DNA from: Planctomycetota bacterium
GTDB lineage: Bacteria; Planctomycetota; UBA8108; UBA1146
DNA length: 64,000 bases
Direction of reading: 5' to 3'
Assembly (NCBI GenBank): GCA_016776905.1
Contig: JADHSM010000015.1
Location: 26,033-90,032, forward strand
The notes under the pieces are model-generated. The model was not told the origin of the DNA and searched no databases. It saw nothing but the letters and a program-made list of their open reading frames with translations. A program made the position numbers and the translations under genes. This document shows, in pieces, positions 34,104 through 42,710 of this stretch; the stretch's first letter is position 1, and each line of letters begins with the position of its first letter.

Positions 34104-36127
34104 TTTGACCCTTCTTCACTTTTTGAAGTCACTGTTTTCCTTTGGGCGATAACGACCGCGCCATCGACCAACTTCTTTGCGAGCTCTCTCGGTGTGAGAT
34201 TGTAGTCAAACCCTACGTGCATCGTCTGGTGAATGAGATTTACAGGTAATGACTGCGATATAAATCGAGCTTCAATCGTATAGGGTCCTTCTCCCGTTAA
34301 CTGCTCAGCATCAACGAAGTAGGATGCCGTTCTCTTACCCAGTGGCTCGATCCCTCGTCGATGTTTCCTCATACCTTTTGGATGCCCATAGATGTTATTA
34401 GGCCTGGAAGCAGGTCGAATAAATGGAAGTGCTGATACTGAACTGTTGATCGTCAGCACTTGCTCTCTGTCGCCTCCCCGAATGTTCCTAGACATGAACT
34501 TCGACTGCAAATTAAAGAGCTGTTGGTCGAGTTGAATCTCCCCGCTTCGAACATATAAGGAGAATGAATCCCTAAGATCGCCATTCGGATCCCGATCACC
34601 GGACTGGAAGACAATGTTTCCTGCTGAATCCGAGACATCGATTTGAACAACGAACACACGTTCCGCATCGAATCCCGTCGGGAGGTTGTGGCCTTTTGTC
34701 AGATTCTTGACATCTATTTCAAAGCCGAGTCCGTCTTCGTCATCATCTGTGATTCGTATGTCAGAAAGCCCAAATCCTCTTTTTAGAACTTCTATTCTTT
34801 GAGTCTTCGCCCACTCCAACAGTTCTATCTGATCATCAATGATATCCCGGGCATCGTACCGGTCGTCGATGGCCGCCCAGCTCTCCGGAAACTCGTAATC
34901 ATCCGGGCAACTATCTTCGAATTGGTCTGTGCCCCATCCTGCTTCCACATCGAACAGAATCCACTCCGACAAATCTTTGAACTCGTTCGCCTTTTTGTTG
35001 ACCGGGAAAATACCTTCATGAATCAGTGAATAATCGGGGCCCGCAAAAAAGTGATTGGTCAGTTTCCTGGGAGCAGATTCTTTCCCTCCGACGACCGCTG
35101 CTGGTCCCCACTCATAACCGGTAGGTATCCCCTGCTCTTTTCCCATATGGCAATCATTGCAAGTAATGCCTTCTTCGGCAGCAGGTGAATTTCGGTACTC
35201 GGTCAACAACTCATGTACCCGTAATCCATTGGGCGCAAATACCTCATGACAAGTTCCGCAAAAAGCGGGGGTTGTCAGTTCGAAAAACGGTTCGATTTCT
35301 CCATGAATCGCACGCCCTACGCTATCTCTGTCAGTATTCACTTTAAATTGCTTCGTATCAGCGAGGACTCTCGCCAACTCTTCATTACCCAAGGCACCCT
35401 TGACGGAATCGAAAATGTCACCTTGATCGATACCAATACGCCCTGACACTTTTCTGTAACCGGCACTCATTCGGTGGCAAGTGACGCAAGTGATACCTTC
35501 TCTTGAAGCCGGATGGCGATCGAGATTTGAGGCACTAAATGGTTCTCCAATATCGGATCCCACTGGGGCATGACAACGGAGGCAAAAGTCTCCATTTGTG
35601 GTACTAGTGCCCACATTCATGGCATTTTGCATCGACATCATCATCGGGCTCAACTGCGAATATGCGTGCTGAGATACAGACCATTCCTTGTATTGCTTGG
35701 GATGGCAAAGAGCGCATTCATCCGCTGAAGGGAAATTGCTGGCGGCAAAAATCTTTTCATGTGCCGCAGAAGCCTCATCTTTTTTCTCGGGCTCCTCTTC
35801 TTTTCCAACCTCTGACGTATCGTCACCCAACATGTCGTCACCCAACATGTCATCGCCCAACATGTCATCGCCCAACATGTCATCGCCCAACATGTCATCG
35901 CCCAACATGTCGTCTTCCAACAAATCATCAGAACCAGATGGATCTTGCTGAGCGGGAGGATCTTGCTGAGTAGGTGGATCTTGCTGAGCGGGTGGATCTT
36001 GATAAAGAGCCGTGGCTTGCTGCGATATTCCAAGGAATAAAAATCCCACAATTGAAAAGCTCAACAACAATATACTCAGAGATATACGACTATCATTCGT
36101 ATTTCCTGTAGACCTTTTGTCCTTCAT
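34100..36127 (-). CDS. Five-heme c-type cytochrome with DPPAQQ and GDDML repeats
   Basis: A 675-residue protein and the first gene of the cluster. The signal segment is LSILLLSFSIVGFLFLGISQQATA. A low-complexity N-terminus follows: three to four DPPAQQ units, then six GDDML units (DNA 35826-35915). Five CXXCH motifs are CALCH, CLRCH, CVTCH, CGTCH and CNDCH, in the style of multiheme proteins of the cytochrome c554/NrfA-like group (ITCVTCHRMSAGY, AFCGTCHEVFAPNG, GITCNDCHMG). The C-terminal ~270 residues are heme-free and beta-rich (VKNLTKGHNLPTGFDAERVFVVQIDV), a domain often found behind multihemes. Likely extracytoplasmic, possibly partnered with the barrel protein. Confidence 0.9.
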   Translation of the reverse strand: MKDKRSTGNTNDSRISLSILLLSFSIVGFLFLGISQQATALYQDPPAQQDPPTQQDPPAQQDPSGSDDLLEDDMLGDDMLGDDMLGDDMLGDDMLGDDMLGDDTSEVGKEEEPEKKDEASAAHEKIFAASNFPSADECALCHPKQYKEWSVSQHAYSQLSPMMMSMQNAMNVGTSTTNGDFCLRCHAPVGSDIGEPFSASNLDRHPASREGITCVTCHRMSAGYRKVSGRIGIDQGDIFDSVKGALGNEELARVLADTKQFKVNTDRDSVGRAIHGEIEPFFELTTPAFCGTCHEVFAPNGLRVHELLTEYRNSPAAEEGITCNDCHMGKEQGIPTGYEWGPAAVVGGKESAPRKLTNHFFAGPDYSLIHEGIFPVNKKANEFKDLSEWILFDVEAGWGTDQFEDSCPDDYEFPESWAAIDDRYDARDIIDDQIELLEWAKTQRIEVLKRGFGLSDIRITDDDEDGLGFEIDVKNLTKGHNLPTGFDAERVFVVQIDVSDSAGNIVFQSGDRDPNGDLRDSFSLYVRSGEIQLDQQLFNLQSKFMSRNIRGGDREQVLTINSSVSALPFIRPASRPNNIYGHPKGMRKHRRGIEPLGKRTASYFVDAEQLTGEGPYTIEARFISQSLPVNLIHQTMHVGFDYNLTPRELAKKLVDGAVVIAQRKTVTSKSEEGSK
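35826..35915. repeat. 15-bp in-frame tandem repeat, six copies
   Basis: CCCAACATGTCATCG and near-identical units every 15 nt encode GDDML on the minus strand. A degenerate seventh unit follows. It resembles, in encoded motif but not unit length, the repeat in the ten-heme cytochrome. Confidence 0.95.
35940..36004. repeat. 18-bp in-frame tandem repeat, about 3.5 copies
   Basis: GGATCTTGCTGAGCGGGA-like units at 35940, 35958 and 35976 plus a partial one encode DPPAQQ just after the signal peptide of the five-heme cytochrome. Confidence 0.9.
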
Positions 36128-36409
36128 TATTCAAACACCCTTATCTAATATTCGAAGAATCTGAACCCACTCCATCGCCGAGCGACATCGGTGGAATTGA
36201 CTCCATAAAGTCAACCTCTACCCACCCCACATCACCTTCTCTTGTACAAGATATAGTGCCTTATAGAATTGGACATGAACATTCTCATTAATGCTCAATT
36301 GGATATCGTGTTCGGTTAGAGACGAATGCTCGTGAATTAACCCCTAGGACTGCTTGAGGACCCTATGCGAGTCATCCCAAAAATCGCTCCAGAGCACACT
36401 TTTTGGGGA
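36128..36409. other. Region upstream of the electron-transfer cluster
   Basis: About 280 nt with no supported gene. It must contain the promoter for the seven-gene minus-strand cluster beginning at 36127. It also holds a hairpin at 36376-36407. Confidence 0.4.
36376..36407 (-). terminator. Possible terminator hairpin after the MocA-family gene
   Basis: CCCAAAAA (36376-36383) can pair with TTTTTGGG (36400-36407). It lies 3 nt beyond the stop at 36410. There is no separate T run after the stem, so it is only a candidate. Confidence 0.35.
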
Positions 36410-37843
36410 TTACAGGTTCCAGGGGGCCCTCATTATCGGGCTGATGAATCGTTGGGCTGCAGTGTCTTCGGGGAAGGTCTGCGATACGGGATCAAAATGA
36501 ACCGTTCTTCCGGTCCGAATCGATATATTTGCCAGATTTGCAAGACTACAGGATCGATGTCCATTGGCCTCGTTGAGAGCAAACTTCTGGCGTGTCTTCA
36601 CAGACTCTTCGAAATTAGTGATCCCTGCTTGAGGAGGATCCGGTAACTCTTCAAGACCCTCGAAGAGCCCTTCAGGTTCAGTACGTCCACCCTTAAAAAC
36701 CTTACCATTCGAACCCTCGATATATGGCAATCCTTCTGGGCCGGGATCTCCCCACTCTCTCGATTCCAATATCAATTCGGTACCATCGGCGTACTCAAAT
36801 GTGACCTCACCCCAGGGACCCGCGCAATCCGGATGCTGCGGCCATGGGGCAACAGAAGAAATCTTGATCGGAGAGGTCTCATCCTTATCGAGCATCCACT
36901 GAACGGGATCGAGGTAGTGCTGCCCCATATCACTCAACCCACCCCCATCGTAATCCCAGTATCCACGGAAGGAGCCGTGAACCCTGTGTTCGGTGTAGGG
37001 TTTATAGGGAGCAGGACCCAGCCAGGCGTCGTAATCCAAGTGCGGCGGAGGTGTCTCAACTTTCGCAGTCGGATCTCCAATCCACCTCATCTTCCACGGG
37101 AATCCTGTATCAGGGCTCACTCTCACCTTGAGATTTTCTCCCAAACGTCCGGAAAGGATCAACTTTTTGATCATTCGCGGTGAAACACCCAATCCGTAAA
37201 AGCCACCCCTGAATCTGAACCATGTGTTGAGGCGGAACATGACGCCCGATTTTTCGACTTCTTCCTGCATGCGAATACCTTCGAAAACTGTTCGGCTCAT
37301 CGGTTTCTCACACCAGATATCAAACCCGGCTCTAGCAGCCGCGACCGCCATCAATGCATGCCAATGCGGAGGCGTGCATATGTGAATCACATCGATGTCT
37401 TTACGCTCTAAAACTTCACGCCAGTCGCTGTAGCCCGTGCACCCGGGACCTGCAAGTTTGAGCCCGTTGGCCAAATGTTGGCTATCGACATCGCAGATCG
37501 CCAAAGTCGTCGGAACAGCACCTTCAACATTGGGGCGAATATGTGCAGGACTCCTGCTGATGCCTCCCGAACCTAATATTCCGTGAGTCACCGTCTCGCT
37601 CGGGGGAGTTCTTCCAGGACCACCCAGAACATGGGCAGGAACTATATGAAACAATCCCAAAGCGGCAGCCTGTGCACCGCCTCGCAAGAGGAGCTCCCTA
37701 CGAGTGATGCTGGATTGTTTTTCGACGCGATCATTTTCGGCGCGATCATTTTCGAGCACCTCATTTTCGGCGCGATCATTTTCGAGCACCTCATTTTCGG
37801 GCACCTCAGATGGCATGTGTTGATTTTCCCCCGGATGATTCAT
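36410..37843 (-). CDS. Gfo/Idh/MocA-family oxidoreductase with acidic repeat and Tat signal
   Basis: A 477-residue NAD(P)-dependent sugar-type oxidoreductase. The Rossmann part begins THGILGSGGISRSPAHIRPN, with the family motif WCEKPMSRTV and HICTPPHWHALMAVAAARAG. The second domain contains GGGLSDMGQHYLDPVQWML. A twin-arginine signal lies at residues ~47-70 (SITRRELLLRGGAQAAALGL), so the enzyme is exported folded with its cofactor, common in Planctomycetota. It is preceded by an odd acidic N-terminus repeating ENEVLENDRA. Translation may really start at an internal Met (MPSEVPENE), though the repeat would remain. Substrate unknown. The ATG overlaps the stop of the DUF4345-like gene by one base. 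Confidence 0.87.
   Translation of the reverse strand: MNHPGENQHMPSEVPENEVLENDRAENEVLENDRAENDRVEKQSSITRRELLLRGGAQAAALGLFHIVPAHVLGGPGRTPPSETVTHGILGSGGISRSPAHIRPNVEGAVPTTLAICDVDSQHLANGLKLAGPGCTGYSDWREVLERKDIDVIHICTPPHWHALMAVAAARAGFDIWCEKPMSRTVFEGIRMQEEVEKSGVMFRLNTWFRFRGGFYGLGVSPRMIKKLILSGRLGENLKVRVSPDTGFPWKMRWIGDPTAKVETPPPHLDYDAWLGPAPYKPYTEHRVHGSFRGYWDYDGGGLSDMGQHYLDPVQWMLDKDETSPIKISSVAPWPQHPDCAGPWGEVTFEYADGTELILESREWGDPGPEGLPYIEGSNGKVFKGGRTEPEGLFEGLEELPDPPQAGITNFEESVKTRQKFALNEANGHRSCSLANLANISIRTGRTVHFDPVSQTFPEDTAAQRFISPIMRAPWNL
37724..37807. repeat. 30-bp in-frame direct repeat
   Basis: Two identical 30-bp units (37741-37770 and 37771-37800) with partial copies on both sides. They encode the acidic ENEVLENDRA repeats before the Tat signal of the MocA-family protein. 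Confidence 0.92.
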
Positions 37844-38295
37844 TAAGCCTCGTACTCTTCCTCATGCTCGTCTTCCAGATGATCATCGCCTTCTTCCCTC
37901 AACTGTAACAAACGCTGAGCATGTACCCCCAACATCCACGCCGTCGCCACCTCGATGATTCCCGCCACAATCGTATATGTGGCGACACCTTCAAGGATGA
38001 GACTTGAGAAACGAGCCAACGCCAATCCGAGGAAGATCCATGCCAAAGGCTGTAACCATTCGGCATACCGGGGGCTCCGTAAGGCTCGAAGGGTCGTCAA
38101 TCCAAGCATCAGGAACATTCCACCGAAGACCGCTCGAAACTCACCCGTTGTCGCAGGCAGTACTCCATCTAAGGAAGTAGAGAGGGATCCCTGCCACCCC
38201 AACATCATTTCCATCACCTGCGGTGGATTGACAAGAACCCACACACCAAAGCCCACATTGAAAACGGAAATGATGGTGAGAAAAATTACAATCAT
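37843..38295 (-). CDS. Small membrane protein, DUF4345-like
   Basis: A 150-residue protein with four hydrophobic helices: MIVIFLTIISVFNVGFGVWVLV, EFRAVFGGMFLMLGLTTL, LQPLAWIFLGLALARF and YTIVAGIIEVATAWMLGV. The GEFRAVFGGMFLMLG block resembles DUF4345 proteins, whose role is unknown. The tail is strongly acidic (EEGDDHLEDEHEEEYEA) and probably cytoplasmic. It sits 3 nt downstream of galM and one-base-coupled to the MocA-family gene, so the three appear to be one operon. Confidence 0.7.
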   Translation of the reverse strand: MIVIFLTIISVFNVGFGVWVLVNPPQVMEMMLGWQGSLSTSLDGVLPATTGEFRAVFGGMFLMLGLTTLRALRSPRYAEWLQPLAWIFLGLALARFSSLILEGVATYTIVAGIIEVATAWMLGVHAQRLLQLREEGDDHLEDEHEEEYEA

Positions 38296-38298
38296 GCT

Positions 38299-39495
38299 CT
38301 ACCTTCTTTCCGATCCCGGACTGAACTGGTGCACCATTGTGTGGGTATAAAGATCACCCGGCTTGAGGATGACTTTGGGCCATCCAGCCTGAGTATGTCG
38401 ATGGATAGCATCGGGCCAAATCTGGCTCTCTAAACAGAATCCACCGTACTGGGGATAAACTGCGCCACTCTTTCCTGACACATTATCGAGGAAATTCCCG
38501 CTGTAAAACTGAAGTCCGGGTTGGTCACTCCAGACCTCCATTTGGATGCCTGTATTCTTATCGCTCGCCGTAGCGGCAAGGCGTAATTCGCCCTGCTCTC
38601 CATCGACGACAAAATTGTGATCGTAGCCTCCGGCATAAAAAGGTTCACCCGGCTTGGGAAGCTGATTGAGATCTGCCCCGATTTTTTTACCGCGAGTGAA
38701 ATCCAGAGGAGTCCCCTTCACCGGTGAAACATCACCCGTAGGGATCAAATCTAGAGCGGGTGTATAGCGAGAACAATTGAGCATTAACTCTTGATCCAAG
38801 ACTGTACCAGAGTCATGCCCCCCCAAGTTCCAGTAGGAATGATGGGCGAGATTGACGGGAGTTTCTTCGCTCGATTCTGCGGCCATCTCAATGCGGATTT
38901 GATCATCATTGGTCAGGATATACCGCACTGCGACACGAACTTCTCCCGGATATCCTTCTTCGCCAGATTCACTGACCAGCCTGAATTCCACTCCGGTTCC
39001 GCCATCGACAACAATCGGCTGGGAATCCCAAATTCTCTTGTCGAAGCCTTTGTCTCCTCCATGGAGATGATGGTCACCGTTATTCGTTGCCAATGTGAAT
39101 TGACGGCCGCCCCAATCAAACTTTCCAAATGCGATACGGTTGGCGCAACGGCCGACGATGCATCCGAAGTAAGGGCTGCGTTCTATGTAACCTTCAAGAT
39201 CGTCAAACCCGAGAACGACATCGACGGGCTTCCCATCCTTCTTTCCTGGGATAAGACACTCTGTCAATGTTGCTCCGTAGTCGATCAGTCGAACCAGCAT
39301 CTGGCCGTTGTCGAGAGTATATCTCTGGACCGGTTCGCCTTCGATCTCACCCCAAGGCTCTACAATGATTCCTCCCACGACAGAAGGCCCCCCATCTTCA
39401 TTATTCTTGATCCATTCTCCGCCCGTGCTGCAGCCGACAAGGCCGACGGTGGCAACGATCAAGATCGCATTCAAACTCCAGGTCAATAATCTCAT
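38299..39495 (-). CDS. Aldose 1-epimerase lipoprotein (GalM-like)
   Basis: A 398-residue secreted mutarotase. The lipoprotein signal MRLLTWSLNAILIVATVGLVGC is followed by the GalM fold: DVVLGFDDLEGYIERSPYFG, CIVGRCANRIAFGKF, GDHHLHGGDKGFDKRIWDS, the catalytic His in NLAHHSYWNLGG and the catalytic Glu in GGFCLESQIWPDA. It interconverts alpha and beta anomers of sugars, here outside the cytoplasm. The frame extends to 39576, but GAGGAGAG upstream of ATG 39495 and the signal peptide fix the start. It heads a probable operon with the DUF4345-like and MocA-family genes, consistent with a role in sugar processing. Confidence 0.92.
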   Translation of the reverse strand: MRLLTWSLNAILIVATVGLVGCSTGGEWIKNNEDGGPSVVGGIIVEPWGEIEGEPVQRYTLDNGQMLVRLIDYGATLTECLIPGKKDGKPVDVVLGFDDLEGYIERSPYFGCIVGRCANRIAFGKFDWGGRQFTLATNNGDHHLHGGDKGFDKRIWDSQPIVVDGGTGVEFRLVSESGEEGYPGEVRVAVRYILTNDDQIRIEMAAESSEETPVNLAHHSYWNLGGHDSGTVLDQELMLNCSRYTPALDLIPTGDVSPVKGTPLDFTRGKKIGADLNQLPKPGEPFYAGGYDHNFVVDGEQGELRLAATASDKNTGIQMEVWSDQPGLQFYSGNFLDNVSGKSGAVYPQYGGFCLESQIWPDAIHRHTQAGWPKVILKPGDLYTHTMVHQFSPGSERR

Positions 39496-39925
39496 GTTGT
39501 CTCTCCTCTTCGATGACTGCCCCATGATGTGCATCGGGGAGCCGGGGTCCAGAAAAGAAAAAAAGAGCACTTTCAAGAGTCATGAATAACGGCCCCCGAA
39601 TACAGAAAAAAGGCCTAATTCGGCCTCTAAACGTAGAATTGTTGCAGGATGACCCGATTTCGCTAAATTCATGGGTTGAGAACCAGAAGCCGGGTTTGGT
39701 TGACCAAGAGAGGCCCTGTCGGTACGCTCCGTCATTGGTAGAGGTCAGTAGGACTCGTCACTGTCGATATGCATCCCTCGATTTGTGGGATTGCAGCGAG
39801 ATTCAGAAGAATGTTTTCTTTTCGAATCCGCACACTCGTCAGGATGGTCACACGACTGATCAACATTAAGTTTGCGTTAGTTCACTCCGGGGAAAAATCT
39901 CCGGCCCCAGAACAGGACCACGAGG
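39496..39925. other. Divergent intergenic region between galM and rpmB
   Basis: About 430 nt between divergent genes, expected to hold both promoters. A short AGGCC/GGCCT hairpin near 39611-39628 is visible. ORFs read through it on the + strand but show no family features. Confidence 0.4.
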
Positions 39926-40201
39926 ATGTCACGGCGCTGTCAGATCACCGGAGCAAAAACTGCTTCAGGAAATCGTAAAAAGACCCGCGGTAAATCAAAG
40001 CGTTCCGGCCACGTCGGAATCAAGATCACGGGAGTGACGAAGCGACGCTTCAAGGTCAATCTGCAGAGCAAGCGCATCTGGGTTCCCGAGTTGAACCGTT
40101 TTATCCGGGTTCGCCTCAGCGCCCGTGCGCTCAAAACGATCAGTAAGAAGGGCGCCTACAGGACGCTTCTCGATGCTGGTGTGATTCAGCCACCCAAATA
40201 A
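39926..40201 (+). CDS. rpmB: Large ribosomal subunit protein bL28
   Basis: A 91-residue basic protein matching bL28: the N-terminal SRRCQITGAKTASGN, the KRRFKVNLQSKRIWVPE block and RLSARALKTISKKGAYRTLLDAG. It binds 23S rRNA in the 50S subunit. The family's first Cys is present but the second pair of zinc-ligand Cys is absent, so this is a C-minus type. ACGAGG precedes the ATG. It stands alone and converges with the sulfatase gene, with 8 nt between stops. Confidence 0.93.
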   Translation: MSRRCQITGAKTASGNRKKTRGKSKRSGHVGIKITGVTKRRFKVNLQSKRIWVPELNRFIRVRLSARALKTISKKGAYRTLLDAGVIQPPK

Positions 40202-40209
40202 GATCTTTC

Positions 40210-41808
40210 TTATCTCTCTGACTTCTTTTGCTCATCGTCTTCCAAGACTTTGGGTTTCGTCTTCGTTTGCTTTTTCAAAGCATCGGGCCAGGGAATCATT
40301 CGGCCATTTCGGGAAGGCAATGAAGCGCCTATTTCCCGGAGATGTCGCCCGAGATCCGCAGAGAGTTCTTCCATTTTTTCACTCTCATCCGCAGCTCGAT
40401 CATGTTTCTCCCCCACGTCTTTTCCGAGGTGATAAAGCACCCTTCGAGGCTCGGGATGATGATAGTAGATCAACTTCCAAGGCCCTTTACGGATAGAACT
40501 GAAGGGCTGGATTCCAGGACCGCGGGGACCCCAGAAGTGGGGCATATGCCAATATAGTGCCCTCTCGCTCCATTCCTTGGCTGGGACCTGCCCTGTCAAT
40601 AGCGGAACCAGATCGACCCCTTCCACCTTTTCAAGATGTTCTTGAGGGCAAGCCGCACCCGCCACTTTCAACAGCGTGGGGAAATGGTCGTGACTGATCA
40701 CGGGGATCTCGCAGCGAGTTCCCGCTTCGATCATTCCGGGCCAACGAAAGACCAAAGGAATCCGGGTTCCACCTTCGAGAGCAGATCCTTTACCGCTGGC
40801 CAGTGGATGATTTTGAACATGTGCTTTTCCAGCTCGACCATGAGCGGCCAATCCACCGTTATCACTGGTGAATACGATCAACGTTTCATCGAGGATTCCC
40901 AACTGCCCTAAAGATTCCAACAACACTCCCAAAGCATGATCGACCGACTCAATCATCGTGGCATAAGCCGCCTCGACTTTGGGCAGTCCTTCGTAATCAT
41001 CCAGATGTCGATCGTTGGCGATGATGGGTGTGTGCACTGCGTAAGGAGCAAAGTGCAAAAAGAAAGGACGATCATGGCGACACGCATTGTAGATCGCCGC
41101 CGCAGATTCGAGCGCCAAGGCCTCCGTCAGGTAGACCTCTTTGCCGTGATACTTTTCAAGGCCCGGAACATCCCAGACTCGTGCTCCAGGATTTTCAGGA
41201 TCTTTGGCGTAGTTTCTACTTCCTCGATAATCAGAAGGTGCCCCTGAAGCGTGCCCCCCGATATTGACATCGAATCCCAAATTCTTAGGGTTGGAACCCT
41301 CTGTGCCGTGAGCCCCCAAATGCGCTTTTCCAGCGTGAATCGTGGTGTAGCCCTGTTCTCTCAATAGCTGAGGAAGCGTCACATCCCCCGGCTGTAAGCC
41401 GTTCATGTTCCAGACAGGAGGCTGGGTCCCACCCCGTGCACCACCCGTATCTTGGTCTTTTTTCAATATCCAATACGTGATGTCGTTGGCTTGTGGGGAC
41501 CTTCCCGTCATCACGCTAGTACGTGTCGGTGTGCACACGGGCGAAGACGCATATGCATCGGTAAAGACCATGCCTTCGCGGGCCAATCTTTGCAGATGGG
41601 GAGTTCGATAACTGGGCTGAAACTCCGGCCCTTCGGAGTGCAACCTTAAGGCGGTGTCCTGCCAACCCAAATCATCCACGAGAAAGAAGATGATATGTGG
41701 AGGTTTCTCTACACCTGAATCCGCATCCGAATCCGCGACCTGATGACTGAATGCAGAGACAGGAAAAGTCGCCAGTAGCAGCAAGCACATCATCACTCGC
41801 GACATCAC
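40210..41808 (-). CDS. Secreted sulfatase (formylglycine-dependent)
   Basis: A 532-residue exported sulfatase. The signal peptide MMSRVMMCLLLLATFPVSAFS precedes metal-binding LVDDLGW (Asp45, Asp46). The modification motif is VCTPTR with Cys92 expected to be converted to formylglycine, followed by MTGR. Further motifs are AGKAHLGAHG, DRPFFLHFAPYAVHTPI and the metal-binding TSDNGGLAAHGR. Substrates of such enzymes in Planctomycetota are usually sulfated algal polysaccharides; the exact one is not known. The KK-rich C-terminus (ALKKQTKTKPKVLEDDEQKK) is unusual. The ATG overlaps the preceding gene's stop by 4 nt, so translation is coupled. Confidence 0.93.
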   Translation of the reverse strand: MMSRVMMCLLLLATFPVSAFSHQVADSDADSGVEKPPHIIFFLVDDLGWQDTALRLHSEGPEFQPSYRTPHLQRLAREGMVFTDAYASSPVCTPTRTSVMTGRSPQANDITYWILKKDQDTGGARGGTQPPVWNMNGLQPGDVTLPQLLREQGYTTIHAGKAHLGAHGTEGSNPKNLGFDVNIGGHASGAPSDYRGSRNYAKDPENPGARVWDVPGLEKYHGKEVYLTEALALESAAAIYNACRHDRPFFLHFAPYAVHTPIIANDRHLDDYEGLPKVEAAYATMIESVDHALGVLLESLGQLGILDETLIVFTSDNGGLAAHGRAGKAHVQNHPLASGKGSALEGGTRIPLVFRWPGMIEAGTRCEIPVISHDHFPTLLKVAGAACPQEHLEKVEGVDLVPLLTGQVPAKEWSERALYWHMPHFWGPRGPGIQPFSSIRKGPWKLIYYHHPEPRRVLYHLGKDVGEKHDRAADESEKMEELSADLGRHLREIGASLPSRNGRMIPWPDALKKQTKTKPKVLEDDEQKKSER

Positions 41809-42710
41809 TTTTCTCCCTCAACTTTTTCTAGGGCCTCTTCGGGCGCGTCCCGACTCTCTGCTCTCTTCAACCAATCCGGCCATTCCCTAGCAGCTCGCAA
41901 CGCTTTCAAATCTCCATCAACGCGCGCCATATCCAAATCAATCGTGGTGGAGTTCAAACTGGTTTCGAGTGCTCCCAAACCCGCTTCCAAATTCCCTAAT
42001 AGGGCGTAACAACACGCAAGGTTGTAGTGGATTGAAAACACTTCATCCAAAAGATTGGGACGCAGTTCCGGCCTGACTTTACTGGCGATGTCTTTGAGAA
42101 GTTCGATACGCTGAAGATGCGTTCCTACTGCTTCAAGGTGCAATCCACTGCGATACTGGAGATCGCTCAAAAGTATCAGAGACGACAGAATAGAGGGTAG
42201 AGTCGCCGTATTCGGAGTTTGAGCCGATTTCCTCTGAAGGGAATTGATCCAGCGATCGACACGCTTTCGCTCTCCCAATCGGGAGAGCAGAAGTGTCAAT
42301 TCCACCTCGACCCAAGTCTCCATCAGAAGGTCATTTTTGAACGCAGCCTCGATATCTTCTACGAGATCAACAGTCGCCACATCGACCAACGCATTCGCCG
42401 CTTGGCGGCGACGCTCTTGCACAGGATTTTCACGAAGTACGAGGTCCAACAATTTGGGAGCAACTTCAGGACCCAGCTTTTTCAAAGCCCGATACTGACC
42501 TCGATAACGCACCTGTTTTTCTTCCCTCTCGACTCGTTCAAATTCTGCTTCAATAGCAGCGTCGAGCTCATCGTCGAGAGTAGAAAAACTCGAGGAATTC
42601 ACCCCGAGACACCAGGGCGATTCACCCGCCCACAAAGCTCCTGAACTGATCACCAAAAGAAGGGTCAGCCATCGTTGCAGAAAACGCGGGGGGTATAAAA
42701 ATTTTGTCAT
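41805..42710 (-). CDS. Secreted helical-repeat protein (HEAT/TPR-like) coupled to a sulfatase
   Basis: A 301-residue exported protein. The signal peptide (LQRWLTLLLVISSGALWAG) is followed by an all-helical chain: a region with HEAT-like features (GPEVAPKLLDLVLRENPVQE; RRRQAANALVDVATVDLVED) and then TPR-like helices (LDEVFSIHYNLACCYALLGN; LEAGLGALETSLNSTTIDLDMA). It was not assigned to a named family. Such repeat proteins act as scaffolds. The overlap of its stop with the sulfatase start suggests they work together or that expression is matched. No catalytic motif seen. Confidence 0.65.
   Translation of the reverse strand: MTKFLYPPRFLQRWLTLLLVISSGALWAGESPWCLGVNSSSFSTLDDELDAAIEAEFERVEREEKQVRYRGQYRALKKLGPEVAPKLLDLVLRENPVQERRRQAANALVDVATVDLVEDIEAAFKNDLLMETWVEVELTLLLSRLGERKRVDRWINSLQRKSAQTPNTATLPSILSSLILLSDLQYRSGLHLEAVGTHLQRIELLKDIASKVRPELRPNLLDEVFSIHYNLACCYALLGNLEAGLGALETSLNSTTIDLDMARVDGDLKALRAAREWPDWLKRAESRDAPEEALEKVEGEK

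Noticed and set aside
35650..36051. Repetitive frames opposite and out of phase with the five-heme cytochrome (TCWAM and MSSPN repeats)
   Set aside because: Shadows of the 15-bp repeat; no family features and they conflict with the cytochrome reading frame.
39582..39978. Short + strand frames between galM and rpmB
   Set aside because: No binding site or family features, and one overlaps rpmB out of frame.
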